Assembly: GCA_021399405.1 (NCBI GenBank)
Contig: JAAFKL010000355.1
Location: forward strand, 1-41,028
DNA length: 41,028 nt
Direction of reading: 5' to 3'
Source: Candidatus Heimdallarchaeota archaeon
GTDB taxonomy: Archaea > Asgardarchaeota > Heimdallarchaeia > Heimdallarchaeales > Kariarchaeaceae
The translations under genes and the position numbers were made by a program. The first letter of the stretch is position 1, and every line of letters begins with the position of its first letter. Shown here in pieces: positions 7,345 through 15,587 of the stretch. The notes beneath the pieces are model-generated. The model was not told where the DNA came from, ran no database searches, and saw only the letters and a list, made by a program, of their open reading frames with translations.

Positions 7345-9294
7345 TTACCATTCGGCTGTTGAGATTGCGGTATTTAATGTGTAGAAATCATTACCTGGTA
7401 GAGCAAAAACTCCCGATTGATAATCCATATTTACAAACCAATCATAAAAATTAGTATCTGCATTATTCAATCTTAACCAACCTGCGAGTCCATCAATTAC
7501 AATCCTGACTTGTGTATTTTCTGGAATATTATTAGTATAGACTTGACCTACGTCAATGAAGAATGTATTATCATTTGTATCTAAATCAATACCAAAGAAC
7601 TCATTGCTTACAACTTGACTCCCATTGACGTACATTGCATATCGGGGTGTTGAGAAAATACCTGTGTTGAGACTTAATGCGTCAGGTAAGTCAATAGTTA
7701 CTTCCAATGTAGCACCATTAATATCTGCATTAGTCACTGTAGCGGTCACCTCGATTTTAAATCTGGTATTACCTCCACGAACAGTTAATGCCAATGCATC
7801 AATTGTTAACTCTGCATATTCGAAAGTTTGACGCTCAAGTTCACTAACAAGTGATAATATCATGTTTTCTCTAATATTTGCAAGATGATACTCGTCAGTT
7901 TTTGTAGCACCGTTATCATTGAAATTCTCATGAGTTTTCCATGTGAAAGAATACACTTCACCTGAAACATTAGTTACTTTATTTTTGCGTATCAATAGTG
8001 GACCATTATTGTCCCAAATTAATGTAGCAGGTCCAAAATCAGCTTCTCTTCTAGTGTCATAAAATTCGTAAGTTGCATTTCCAAGTACATCAAATCCTTC
8101 TGGTGACGGTGTTAATGCAGCTGCATCAAATCCCTCAGTATCTCCAATTGTTCTTTGGAATAATTGATTAATTTGACTTGGTACTTCTTCAAAGGTTTGT
8201 CCTCCAAGCCCGGTTAGTACACCGTCCAAAGCAGAGAAGAATCTATAACTATTTTGTGTCCCCCTAACATTCCCACCTTGATCATAAACCATTGGGACTA
8301 ATCCGGTAATATTCTCGGTTACCACATAATCAATGTTGTCTATTGCATCTTGTGGATCCTTGTTGTTACCACTTGAGAAATCGATTAATGTCCCATAAAA
8401 TACCAATGAGGTGCCAGCTTCATGGATCTGAGTGATGACGGTACCTGCACCTGTGGGTACAACCCATTTATCCACCAACACCATTTCATATTTTTCATTA
8501 ATTGCTGTAACATTCATACTACTAATGACTGCTGGGTCTGATATATCATAAGCATCAATAGCTCTGGAATAGATGAAGAATAAATTGTTAGTACCATTTA
8601 TGGTTGTTAAAGTATCTTCCAATTGTTTGGCTGCTTCTTGAGCTTGAAATGTTGATCCCCAGTGGAAAATCGAAACATTATAAGAAATGAAATTAAAAAT
8701 AACTTTGGATTCCCTTTCCTTGAGAACTTTGTCAGATATTATTCCTGGTTCCTTTCCAATTTTAACCTCATAGCTGAATGTGGTTTGATCTGGAACTCTT
8801 GCTCTCGCGTTATCTGGATCGGCCACTTCAATAACATAATTTACAGAGTCACCATTAGCATGTTTGTATCCACCGTATCCTCCATCAACGGAGGTTAATT
8901 CAGCACCAGGTGCACTTGTAATTCTCCAAGGACTAATGTCATCAAGTTTAATCCCGTAAACAAGAATATCAAAATCAATAACATAAATGAAGGCATTACT
9001 TCCCGTATAGGTCAGCTCTATGGTTAATTTTACGTAGTCAAAAATTTCTTGTTGTATAAAAAGAATATCACCTGAAAGTTTTGTGACCTCAGTTGTAATT
9101 TCGGAATCACTTACAGAACTGGACCCTACCACACCAAGAGCTGAATCGGTTTGAACCGTTGGTGTTGAATCTTCAATATTACTTAATATAACTGAAATTG
9201 CGGTCCCAGCAGCCAAACTAACAGATATTAAAAGAATAGTTGCAATTACTGGACTTACCGCCCTTCCCTGTTTGAAGAGCATTCGAAGCTTCAT
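7345..9294 (-). CDS. giant archaeal pilin-like surface protein
   Basis: 649 residues. The N-terminus (K-Q-G-R-A-V-S-P-V-I-A-T-I-L-L-I-S-V) is a textbook archaeal type IV pilin/DUF1628 class III signal: a short basic leader, cleavage by a PibD-type peptidase probably just before AVSP, then a hydrophobic helix for filament assembly. The remaining ~600 residues are extracellular, cysteine-free and rich in Asn/Thr/Ser sequons. A central part (about 205-330) alternates strand and helix like a Rossmann or GATase-type domain, and the end (about 500-610) reads as beta-sandwich. Ordinary pilins are 120-200 residues, so this is more likely a minor or tip adhesin. It lies 86 bases upstream of the LanC-like gene on the same strand, so the two may be co-expressed. 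Confidence 0.75.
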   Translation of the reverse strand: MKLRMLFKQGRAVSPVIATILLISVSLAAGTAISVILSNIEDSTPTVQTDSALGVVGSSSVSDSEITTEVTKLSGDILFIQQEIFDYVKLTIELTYTGSNAFIYVIDFDILVYGIKLDDISPWRITSAPGAELTSVDGGYGGYKHANGDSVNYVIEVADPDNARARVPDQTTFSYEVKIGKEPGIISDKVLKERESKVIFNFISYNVSIFHWGSTFQAQEAAKQLEDTLTTINGTNNLFFIYSRAIDAYDISDPAVISSMNVTAINEKYEMVLVDKWVVPTGAGTVITQIHEAGTSLVFYGTLIDFSSGNNKDPQDAIDNIDYVVTENITGLVPMVYDQGGNVRGTQNSYRFFSALDGVLTGLGGQTFEEVPSQINQLFQRTIGDTEGFDAAALTPSPEGFDVLGNATYEFYDTRREADFGPATLIWDNNGPLLIRKNKVTNVSGEVYSFTWKTHENFNDNGATKTDEYHLANIRENMILSLVSELERQTFEYAELTIDALALTVRGGNTRFKIEVTATVTNADINGATLEVTIDLPDALSLNTGIFSTPRYAMYVNGSQVVSNEFFGIDLDTNDNTFFIDVGQVYTNNIPENTQVRIVIDGLAGWLRLNNADTNFYDWFVNMDYQSGVFALPGNDFYTLNTAISTAEW

Positions 9295-9353
9295 CCTTAT
9301 TATTATATACTACAATTCATTATTAAACATTCTGAATTTTTTATCCTTATATT

Positions 9354-9375
9354 CCTTTAAATATATATTTTAAGG
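9354..9375. promoter_or_regulatory. AT-rich dyad between pilin and Nudix genes
   Basis: A 22-base near-palindrome, CCTT...AAGG with an ATATATAT core and two mismatched positions. It lies between the divergent pilin-like (-) and Nudix (+) genes and contains TATA-like sequence on both strands. It could serve as a bidirectional promoter core or regulator site. Confidence 0.3.
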
Positions 9376-9480
9376 ACTTGAACCAACATTATTCTGAACA
9401 TTCATCCAGTTAATATAAAGAGAGAATTTCATCCGTAACATCAAGTTTTTGATAGAGGTCTTAGTCAATAATAAATAGGC

Positions 9481-10068
9481 ATGAAAATTTTGGAGTACCA
9501 ACAAATGATTGATCAGCTGTCTACTTGGATAGAAGGTAATGATCGACTAGTTCTAGGTACTCCAGAAGCTGCGGTACTTGTACCAATAATTGAAAAAGAT
9601 AATATTCCGCATGTGATACTAACCAAGAGATCAAACAACCTCAGACAACATTCTGGACAAATTGCTTTCCCAGGAGGTAAAGTTGATGACGAGGATGAAA
9701 ATGTATTTTCAACAGCATTGAGAGAAACAGAGGAAGAGATAGGAATCCCTCAAGATTCTATTTCAATCCATGGCTTGTTGGATGATTTTGCAACACCTTA
9801 CTTCTCATCTGTAACTCCAGTGTTAGGGACGATCAAAAACCGGGATTATATAATTTCAGAATCAGAAATAGAAGAGATTTTCGAGGTTCCTTTGACCGAT
9901 TTAATGGATCCGAAAATTTATCATTCAGAATTATGGCAAAGGGATGGCGTTACTCACACAATTCATTTCTATCTCTGGCATGATATAATTGAACATAAAA
10001 CATACAATATTTGGGGTGCAACCGCTGGTGTGTTGTTTAAGGTAATTAATATTATAAATTCGCGATAA
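9481..10068 (+). CDS. CoA-type Nudix hydrolase
   Basis: 195 residues. It has the Nudix/CoAse signature L-R-Q-H-S-G-Q-I-A-F-P-G-G-K (54-67) running into the box, with R-E-T-E-E-E-I-G at 81-88 supplying the metal-binding Glu residues. The combination of the UPF0035 motif (L-R-x-H-x-G-Q-I-A-F-P-G-G) with a Nudix box is specific for coenzyme A pyrophosphatases (NUDT7/8, bacterial NudL), which split CoA or acyl-CoA into 4'-phosphopantetheine forms and 3',5'-ADP. The box has one extra residue after G-G-K-V-D, as is common here. Its 3' end overlaps the convergent CBS gene by 17 bases. Confidence 0.9.
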   Translation: MKILEYQQMIDQLSTWIEGNDRLVLGTPEAAVLVPIIEKDNIPHVILTKRSNNLRQHSGQIAFPGGKVDDEDENVFSTALRETEEEIGIPQDSISIHGLLDDFATPYFSSVTPVLGTIKNRDYIISESEIEEIFEVPLTDLMDPKIYHSELWQRDGVTHTIHFYLWHDIIEHKTYNIWGATAGVLFKVINIINSR

Positions 10069-10828
10069 TATGAACTATCGTTCTCTCAGATAATAATCCA
10101 ACAATCTCGTCATTTTTTATGATTGGAAGTGCACCAATATTATTATCGCACATAATACCTACAGCATCCTGCAGTTTTACTTGCATATTGGTTTTAATAA
10201 CTTCTTTTGATCCAACAAAATGAGCAGTTACACTCTTCAAGAAATTAGGGTTTTCATTAATTTCTTCACGTTCAGTAGAACTAAGAGTAGTAATATCATT
10301 TGCTGATAAGATCCCAACAAGATTTCCATTCTCATCGATATTCAAAACTCTATGAGTATGGTTCTTGTTCATAACCTTAATTGCATTTTCAAGTGAGTCT
10401 CTGTAGTTTACTTTCACTACTGCTTTTGTTAATAAATCAGAATCTAAATCAGATAATTTCTTATCATCCCACGTTTCATTTCTAAAACATTTGAGAATAT
10501 CCCTTTCTGTAACAATTCCTGCCATCATTTCTGGATCTTCTCTTCCAACAATAAGAAGCGATCCGAAATTTTCATCGCTCATTATTTTTGCAGCCTCTTT
10601 TATTGTAGTATCTGCAAATACTGTTCGGGGTGATTCAGTCATCCAAGTGGAAATTTGCTCTTCGAAGGCTTCGGGCAATCCTTTATCCGATATTGCTCGA
10701 ATAATATCCGTGACTGTTAGAATACCTCTGATTTTACCTAATTTGCTTATGGGCAGTCGTCTGAATTTTTTTCGCCCCATGATTAATATTGCCGACTCCA
10801 AAGTTCTATTCGGAGCTCCCTCAATCAA
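10052..10828 (-). CDS. four-CBS-domain regulatory protein
   Basis: 258 residues from a TTG start. Four CBS motifs are visible in tandem: F-R-R-L-P-I...I-R-G-I-L-T-V-T-D-I (about 22-43), T-I-K-E-A-A-K-I-M...M-A-G-I-V-T-E-R-D-I (75-111), S-L-E-N-A-I-K-V-M...V-G-I-L-S-A-N-D-I (144-178) and V-K-L-Q-D-A-V-G-I-M...I-V-G-L-L-S-E-R-T (217-250). This makes two Bateman modules, which usually bind AMP, ATP or SAM and control a partner. No catalytic domain is attached. The TTG start clips the first strand of CBS1. The frame stays open upstream, with CBS-like sequence (I-A-T-T-V-E-D-G) and a GGAGGA at 10883-10888, but only ATT/CTG/ATA codons follow it, so the real start may be a rare codon near 10876. Confidence 0.85.
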   Translation of the reverse strand: MIEGAPNRTLESAILIMGRKKFRRLPISKLGKIRGILTVTDIIRAISDKGLPEAFEEQISTWMTESPRTVFADTTIKEAAKIMSDENFGSLLIVGREDPEMMAGIVTERDILKCFRNETWDDKKLSDLDSDLLTKAVVKVNYRDSLENAIKVMNKNHTHRVLNIDENGNLVGILSANDITTLSSTEREEINENPNFLKSVTAHFVGSKEVIKTNMQVKLQDAVGIMCDNNIGALPIIKNDEIVGLLSERTIVHIIANL

Positions 10829-10994
10829 TCCATCTTCTACTGTTGTTGCAATCTCTATAATTGAACGGTTTTTAATCAGTATTCCTCCAAAATTTAATAT
10901 TAATTCCCATTTTTATTCATCTATCAATAGTTAATCAGTGTTTTTGAATTAAGCCTATGAAAAAATGAAAATAAACTGAATAGGTAAACAGAAC

Positions 10995-12956
10995 TCATTT
11001 AGTCTTGAAGTAAGTCAAGGCTACGATGGCAATTGTTGCCAGAAATAAAATGACTAAAACAAATGATAAATCATCAAGATCATTGAAGTTATTTACTGAG
11101 GATTCTGAAACAATCTCATGTTTATCCCCTTCTACAAATCCATAACCTTCTAAGAATACAAGGGTAGTAATTGTCATAAAGCCAGTTCTTGTAACTTCTA
11201 ATGCAGCAGTATAAATCGAACCTGAACCCGAAAATTCGGTGGTTTTGATTACATTTCCTCCAAATAATAAATTACTAGTTACTGTAATCTGCATAGCGTT
11301 ATCAAATACATCACCAAATCCATCCGTAACATTGATGTCTAAATTTATATCATTTCCAGGAGTGATATTATTGGTATCAATTTCTAAACTTTGCACCAGT
11401 AAAGTATTCATGGTTTTAGCATTCCAAGGTAACAATCTAAGTAAATAAGTCAAGAAGTCACCTTCAGCAAAATTCTCATTTGATATGATATCTGAGGTAG
11501 GGAATAATGCTACTCGTCCACCTTTTTGCAGATCAATTGCTACACCTGCGGATATTCCATTTAACGTCTCATTCTCACCTATAATTCCATCGCTATCTGC
11601 ATCGTACACGAGATCTGCGGGTAAATCAAATAAATCATATAGATGATAATCCTGTGATAGAACAAATGGATGCTCATCCTTGTCATTTAACTCAGTGATA
11701 TTGAAGGCATTTGATTGAAGTTCTATGGTAGAAATTGACCTGTTGGTAACTGATGAAGGACTGTTTGGAAATGCAACTTCACTAGTTGCAGTCGCATCGA
11801 ATACACTACTACTCTCATTCTCAGAGGTACCTGTTGCAATAAGGCCATTATTCAAATATGTTAAACCGAATAACTCAGCAACACTTGATGAAATAGAACT
11901 TGCATTATTTAAGAAAATAAGGATTGATCCTCCAATTTTCAACTGATCTACAGCTTTTTGAACATCTGAAATACTCAAAGCACTACTTGATCCTAACACA
12001 ATGATAGTAAGATCGTTTGTTGCAGGATTGATAAATGAACTATTGGATGCGCTGTTCAAATCAAATCCATATTGATCAATAACTGTTGAGAAAGCAGAAA
12101 AGTCAAGACTATCAATATCTGATATTAGTAAGTCTAATCTTGTCTCATTTAACGATTTGGTGGCTATTCCTGTACCTGTATCATTTAATCTTAATGTAAA
12201 CCATTCTGTCGTTTGAGCAGAATCGATTGTTGAGTTTGCAGTGCTATTCATCCAGTACAACAATTTAAATTGAAGTATATTGGTAGTTGCGAGATTAAGA
12301 TCTGATCCATTATTATCACCGGAGGCGATGGGTTTCGAAAACTCATATACATTAGTGAAAACTTCAACTTGATCAATGTCATTTATAAATTCAAAATCAG
12401 AATAATTGGATCTAAATGCAGTCACATCATCTGTTCCACCTAAAGTTGTATTCACATCTCGTAAGAATGGGTGTGTTGTGTTACCGGCAATGATACCATC
12501 AAAGGTTTCGTTTCGGTATTGATCTATTGAAATAACATCATCCGGAGATTCAGCTGTACCAATATTCTCCCTATCCAAGTTATTATCAAACTGTAGAACT
12601 AACCAATCATGGGTAGCATTATTGAATTTTGTTACAGAATTGTAATCAATAGTTGAATTGACTGGTTCTGTGTCATTTACAGAGATGAAAGCTGAACTCG
12701 ACGTATAATTAAATCCAATGAAGACTGTGTCTCCATTAACTTGAACAAATATGGATGCTGATTCACCATTGAAATTAGTCTCTAATCTAATGGAATCTTC
12801 CCATTCAGTGGTTAGATTTCCATTTATTTGTGGACCGTTGCCTGTAATTTCTGGTATTACTGTCCCTTCACCACTCGTGCTTGATGGTACTAATCCAACA
12901 CTTAGTGCATAAAGCATAATAAATACGATCTTTATCAGTTTATGATTGTAATTCAT
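10995..12956 (-). CDS. large exported surface protein with C-terminal anchor
   Basis: 653 residues. A signal peptide (about 1-29) is followed by a beta-rich domain (33-215) opening I-P-E-I-T-G-N-G-P-Q-I-N-G-N-L-x-x-E-W. This resembles the start of CBM9/DOMON-like (ethylbenzene-dehydrogenase gamma-type) domains, where 'dG.....eW' is typical. Residues about 275-510 look like an alpha/beta DUF4350/GATase-like domain (L-T-I-I-V-L-G-S-S..., K-I-G-G-S-I-L-I-F). About 525-620 is Ig-like, and 630-650 is a membrane anchor ending in F-K-T-K. It is cysteine-free and rich in N-x-S/T. No enzyme residues are recognised. It probably displays a sugar- or ligand-binding module at the cell surface. Same strand as the CBS gene, but separated by 166 bases. 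Confidence 0.6.
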   Translation of the reverse strand: MNYNHKLIKIVFIMLYALSVGLVPSSTSGEGTVIPEITGNGPQINGNLTTEWEDSIRLETNFNGESASIFVQVNGDTVFIGFNYTSSSAFISVNDTEPVNSTIDYNSVTKFNNATHDWLVLQFDNNLDRENIGTAESPDDVISIDQYRNETFDGIIAGNTTHPFLRDVNTTLGGTDDVTAFRSNYSDFEFINDIDQVEVFTNVYEFSKPIASGDNNGSDLNLATTNILQFKLLYWMNSTANSTIDSAQTTEWFTLRLNDTGTGIATKSLNETRLDLLISDIDSLDFSAFSTVIDQYGFDLNSASNSSFINPATNDLTIIVLGSSSALSISDVQKAVDQLKIGGSILIFLNNASSISSSVAELFGLTYLNNGLIATGTSENESSSVFDATATSEVAFPNSPSSVTNRSISTIELQSNAFNITELNDKDEHPFVLSQDYHLYDLFDLPADLVYDADSDGIIGENETLNGISAGVAIDLQKGGRVALFPTSDIISNENFAEGDFLTYLLRLLPWNAKTMNTLLVQSLEIDTNNITPGNDINLDINVTDGFGDVFDNAMQITVTSNLLFGGNVIKTTEFSGSGSIYTAALEVTRTGFMTITTLVFLEGYGFVEGDKHEIVSESSVNNFNDLDDLSFVLVILFLATIAIVALTYFKTK

Positions 12957-13153
12957 CGATTTCTCTCACCTAGGTTAAGTTCGGTGAGGTATCGGTGTTT
13001 TTAACTGAGACGTTATGATCGGTCGATTACCATTATTTATTATGTGTTAAATAATGATTTCTTCATGTTCTGCAACCCTATATCTGATGTCGTCATCACT
13101 TTCTCTCTCTTGGGTGTAACCAATATAGTTCCTGTTTGATTTATAGAGAAAAT

Positions 13154-13897
13154 CTATTTATTGAATGAATCCGAATAGAGAAAAAGCTGCGATTTGAGTG
13201 AACCCAATTCATCCTTCAACCTAGAAGCTATTTCCAGAGAATTTTGTTGAATAGTATCCCAACTTTCTTGATTTTCAAAGCCCCAAGATATTAATTCGCA
13301 CATTCTGGCAATACTCTCTTTAAATCCTTCATCTTCATTTATTTTGTCAGTTTCAAAGAAATCAATAATTTTATTCCCTGCAGATATTTCTAGTTGTACA
13401 GTGAATCTAACTGGATCTAGAACTTTAGACCTTAGTTCCTCCAAATTAAATAATATCCGCTGACGATTTGGTTCTGAATATTTCAAATCATTTTGGGTAT
13501 TTGCGGATGATTGTTTTGATTTTCTTGAGATTAGGTGTATAAATTGATCTATCATCATTCCATTTCGATCAAATTTTTCTAGGTGTTTATCCAATAATGT
13601 AATTTTTTCCTTAATAATGTATAAGGTATCATTTTGAATTGTATCAGCCCGTTGACCTGCAGTGTATATCTCCTCATCAAATAGATCCGTTACGAACTTA
13701 CTGTTCTTTATCCATTTAATTGTATTTTTTTGATGTAGAGTTGCTGCAAGAATGCTGAATTGACTTAAAAATTCGGTTCTAATACTGTTTAAGCCTTTGT
13801 TATTTGTTTCTTCACCAAATAACTGGGTAACTTCTCGTTGGACTAATTCTAAAGTGTTAATTGTTGTTTCAATCAACTTAGCCGTAAGATTTCCCAC
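13154..13897 (-). CDS. helical cytosolic protein, unknown function
   Basis: 247 residues, nearly all predicted alpha-helix, with no signal peptide, membrane segment or cysteine pair (a single Cys near 216). Helices at about 5-30, 85-125 and 145-175 have heptad-like spacing, suggesting a helical bundle or coiled-coil adaptor. No family recognised. It is transcribed leftward alone, with 150 bases to the divergent HAD gene and 197 bases of uninformative AT-rich sequence before the surface-protein gene. Confidence 0.6.
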   Translation of the reverse strand: MGNLTAKLIETTINTLELVQREVTQLFGEETNNKGLNSIRTEFLSQFSILAATLHQKNTIKWIKNSKFVTDLFDEEIYTAGQRADTIQNDTLYIIKEKITLLDKHLEKFDRNGMMIDQFIHLISRKSKQSSANTQNDLKYSEPNRQRILFNLEELRSKVLDPVRFTVQLEISAGNKIIDFFETDKINEDEGFKESIARMCELISWGFENQESWDTIQQNSLEIASRLKDELGSLKSQLFLYSDSFNK

Positions 13898-14012
13898 AAT
13901 TCTATTGGCACTTAATTAAATAAAAATAAACCGAATAAATTTGCCTAGTTTGCAATTACTTTCACAAATAGAATCCATTTGAATAACTTTGAAAACGATC
14001 CAAGCACCTTTG

Positions 14013-14023
14013 CAAAAATAAAT
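14013..14023 (+). promoter_or_regulatory. TATA box for the NagD-type phosphatase
   Basis: CAAAAATAAAT is centred about 31 bases before the ATG at 14049, giving a predicted transcript start within a few bases of the codon. No ribosome-binding site is seen. Confidence 0.35.
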
Positions 14024-14048
14024 TACTGCAAAAAATTATTGCCAACAG

Positions 14049-14858
14049 ATGACATTAGAGGCACATGATGTTTTAAAACAATCAAAGCTTGTAATATTTG
14101 ATTCTGATGGTTGCTTAGTTGAAGAGGGGGTGCCGTATAAATTTGTGGATAAATTGATGGACCTGCTCAAACAACTCGGGAAACAGATAGTTATATTCAC
14201 TAATAATTCAACCAAACATCCAGACCTCTTGTTAAAGAATTTTGAAACATTAGGAATTAAAGTCGATCATGTAATAAATTCTGGAAAACTAGCTGTTGAA
14301 TATTGTATTCGGAATAAGATTGAATCCGTTTACATATTGGGTGAGGACGGATTGATGGATCTATTTAGAGAAAATAATATATCAATTGATGAAAATCAGG
14401 TTGAAGCTGTAATTGTGGGTATGGATCGGACTTTAACATACAAGCGTCTAGCAAATGCCACACGTTTTATTCGTAATGGGGCTAAATTTATTGCTACTAA
14501 TCCAGACAAAAGTTTTCCAACAGAACGTGGATTAGAACCGGGGGCTGGGAGTATGATCGCTGCTTTGGAGGCAAGTACAGATAAAAAACCAGAGATAATA
14601 TTAGGGAAACCAAATATCTGGGGTTATCAAATGTTACTTGAACAATTCCAAGTCAAAGAAACTGATGCTGTTATGCTTGGAGATAGATATGAGACTGATA
14701 TATTAGGCGCTCAACGAATTGGAATACCTGCAATATTGATGCAAACCGGTGTGATGGCTGATCGAATAAAGAACAATGTCACACTTGATATTGGAGATGC
14801 TTACCAATCAAAATCTATGGAAGAATTGTATATCAATCTTAAAAACTCCATTCAGTAA
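14049..14858 (+). CDS. NagD-type HAD phosphatase (class IIA)
   Basis: 269 residues, the usual HAD-IIA length. Motif I is F-D-S-D-G-C (17-22): nucleophile Asp18 and acid/base Asp20, with Cys instead of the usual Thr after the Gly. Motif II T-N-N-S is at 51-54. The class IIA cap contains I-A-T-N-P-D-K-S-F-P-T-E-R-G-L-x-P-G-A-G, characteristic of NagD/phosphoglycolate-phosphatase/p-nitrophenylphosphatase proteins. Motif III is Lys187 in L-G-K-P-N, and motif IV is G-D-R-Y-E-T-D (211-217). It dephosphorylates a small cytosolic metabolite (phosphoglycolate, glycerol phosphate or a nucleotide are the common substrates). A TATA-like element at 14013-14023 supports the start. Confidence 0.88.
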   Translation: MTLEAHDVLKQSKLVIFDSDGCLVEEGVPYKFVDKLMDLLKQLGKQIVIFTNNSTKHPDLLLKNFETLGIKVDHVINSGKLAVEYCIRNKIESVYILGEDGLMDLFRENNISIDENQVEAVIVGMDRTLTYKRLANATRFIRNGAKFIATNPDKSFPTERGLEPGAGSMIAALEASTDKKPEIILGKPNIWGYQMLLEQFQVKETDAVMLGDRYETDILGAQRIGIPAILMQTGVMADRIKNNVTLDIGDAYQSKSMEELYINLKNSIQ

Positions 14859-14949
14859 TATTGGAATTGCTAAATCAGGTTTATTGTTATTATAATGGCG
14901 GGAATATCAGTAAGGTTTAATTCCCACTATTGAATTTCCCAATCAGAAA

Positions 14950-15585
14950 ATGAACAATTTTGATGATTTGATTAAATTACTTGATGAGATTGAAGTAGAG
15001 GATATGGACCAACGAAATGCCAAAAGTAAAAAGGAAAATCGCTGGAGAATCATTCCACGGGATGCTGCCGAATTCTTAAGCATTTTAGCGAGATCTGTTC
15101 ATGCCAAAAATATAGTCGAGATTGGTACTTCTGTTGCCTATTCAACAATTTGGTTAGCTATGGTCGCAAGAAGCCTTGGTGGGAAGGTTACAACCTTTGA
15201 AATTGATCCAAAAAAGATTGAAATTGCTAGATCGCACCTAGATAAATCAGGTCTGAATGATTTTGTAGAGATTATTAATGCTAATCCTATAAATAATCGA
15301 GATAAAATCCCTAATAATATTGATTTAATATTCCTCGATGCTGAGAAAGAAGACTATGTTCCCCATTTCAATGCAATTTATGATAAGCTCAAGGATGGAG
15401 GAGTAGTGGTAGCTGATAACATTGTTAGTCATTTTAGAGAGCTAAAGGGATACATAGAGTTGGTCCGAAATCATAATAATTGCAATTCTGTTATGATCAG
15501 CAGTATTGGTAAAGGCTTTGAATTAACCTATAAATTTATCTCTGGAGAATCAGAGAAGAATCCTTGGAATCAGATCGTACGATAG
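14950..15585 (+). CDS. class I SAM-dependent O-methyltransferase
   Basis: 211 residues, COMT/caffeoyl-CoA O-methyltransferase family size. The SAM-binding motif I is V-E-I-G-T-S-V-A-Y-S-T (56-66), the acidic residue for the ribose is Glu84 in T-F-E-I-D, and the catalytic metal region is L-I-F-L-D-A-E-K-E-D-Y (126-136) followed by V-A-D-N (154-157). These divalent-metal-dependent enzymes methylate catechol-like or hydroxamate oxygens. With homogentisate catabolism about 11 kb away an aromatic substrate is possible, but nothing directly links them. Its stop is 2 bases from the stop of the convergent acyl-CoA dehydrogenase. An imperfect promoter region with a GGGAAT/ATTCCC dyad lies at 14900-14925. 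Confidence 0.85.
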   Translation: MNNFDDLIKLLDEIEVEDMDQRNAKSKKENRWRIIPRDAAEFLSILARSVHAKNIVEIGTSVAYSTIWLAMVARSLGGKVTTFEIDPKKIEIARSHLDKSGLNDFVEIINANPINNRDKIPNNIDLIFLDAEKEDYVPHFNAIYDKLKDGGVVVADNIVSHFRELKGYIELVRNHNNCNSVMISSIGKGFELTYKFISGESEKNPWNQIVR

Positions 15586-15587
15586 TT

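Noticed and set aside
14900..14925. GGGAAT/ATTCCC inverted repeat upstream of the O-methyltransferase
   Set aside because: Six-base arms with a 14-base spacer in AT-rich DNA are easily met by chance, and no paired regulator is nearby, so it is mentioned only in the gene entry.
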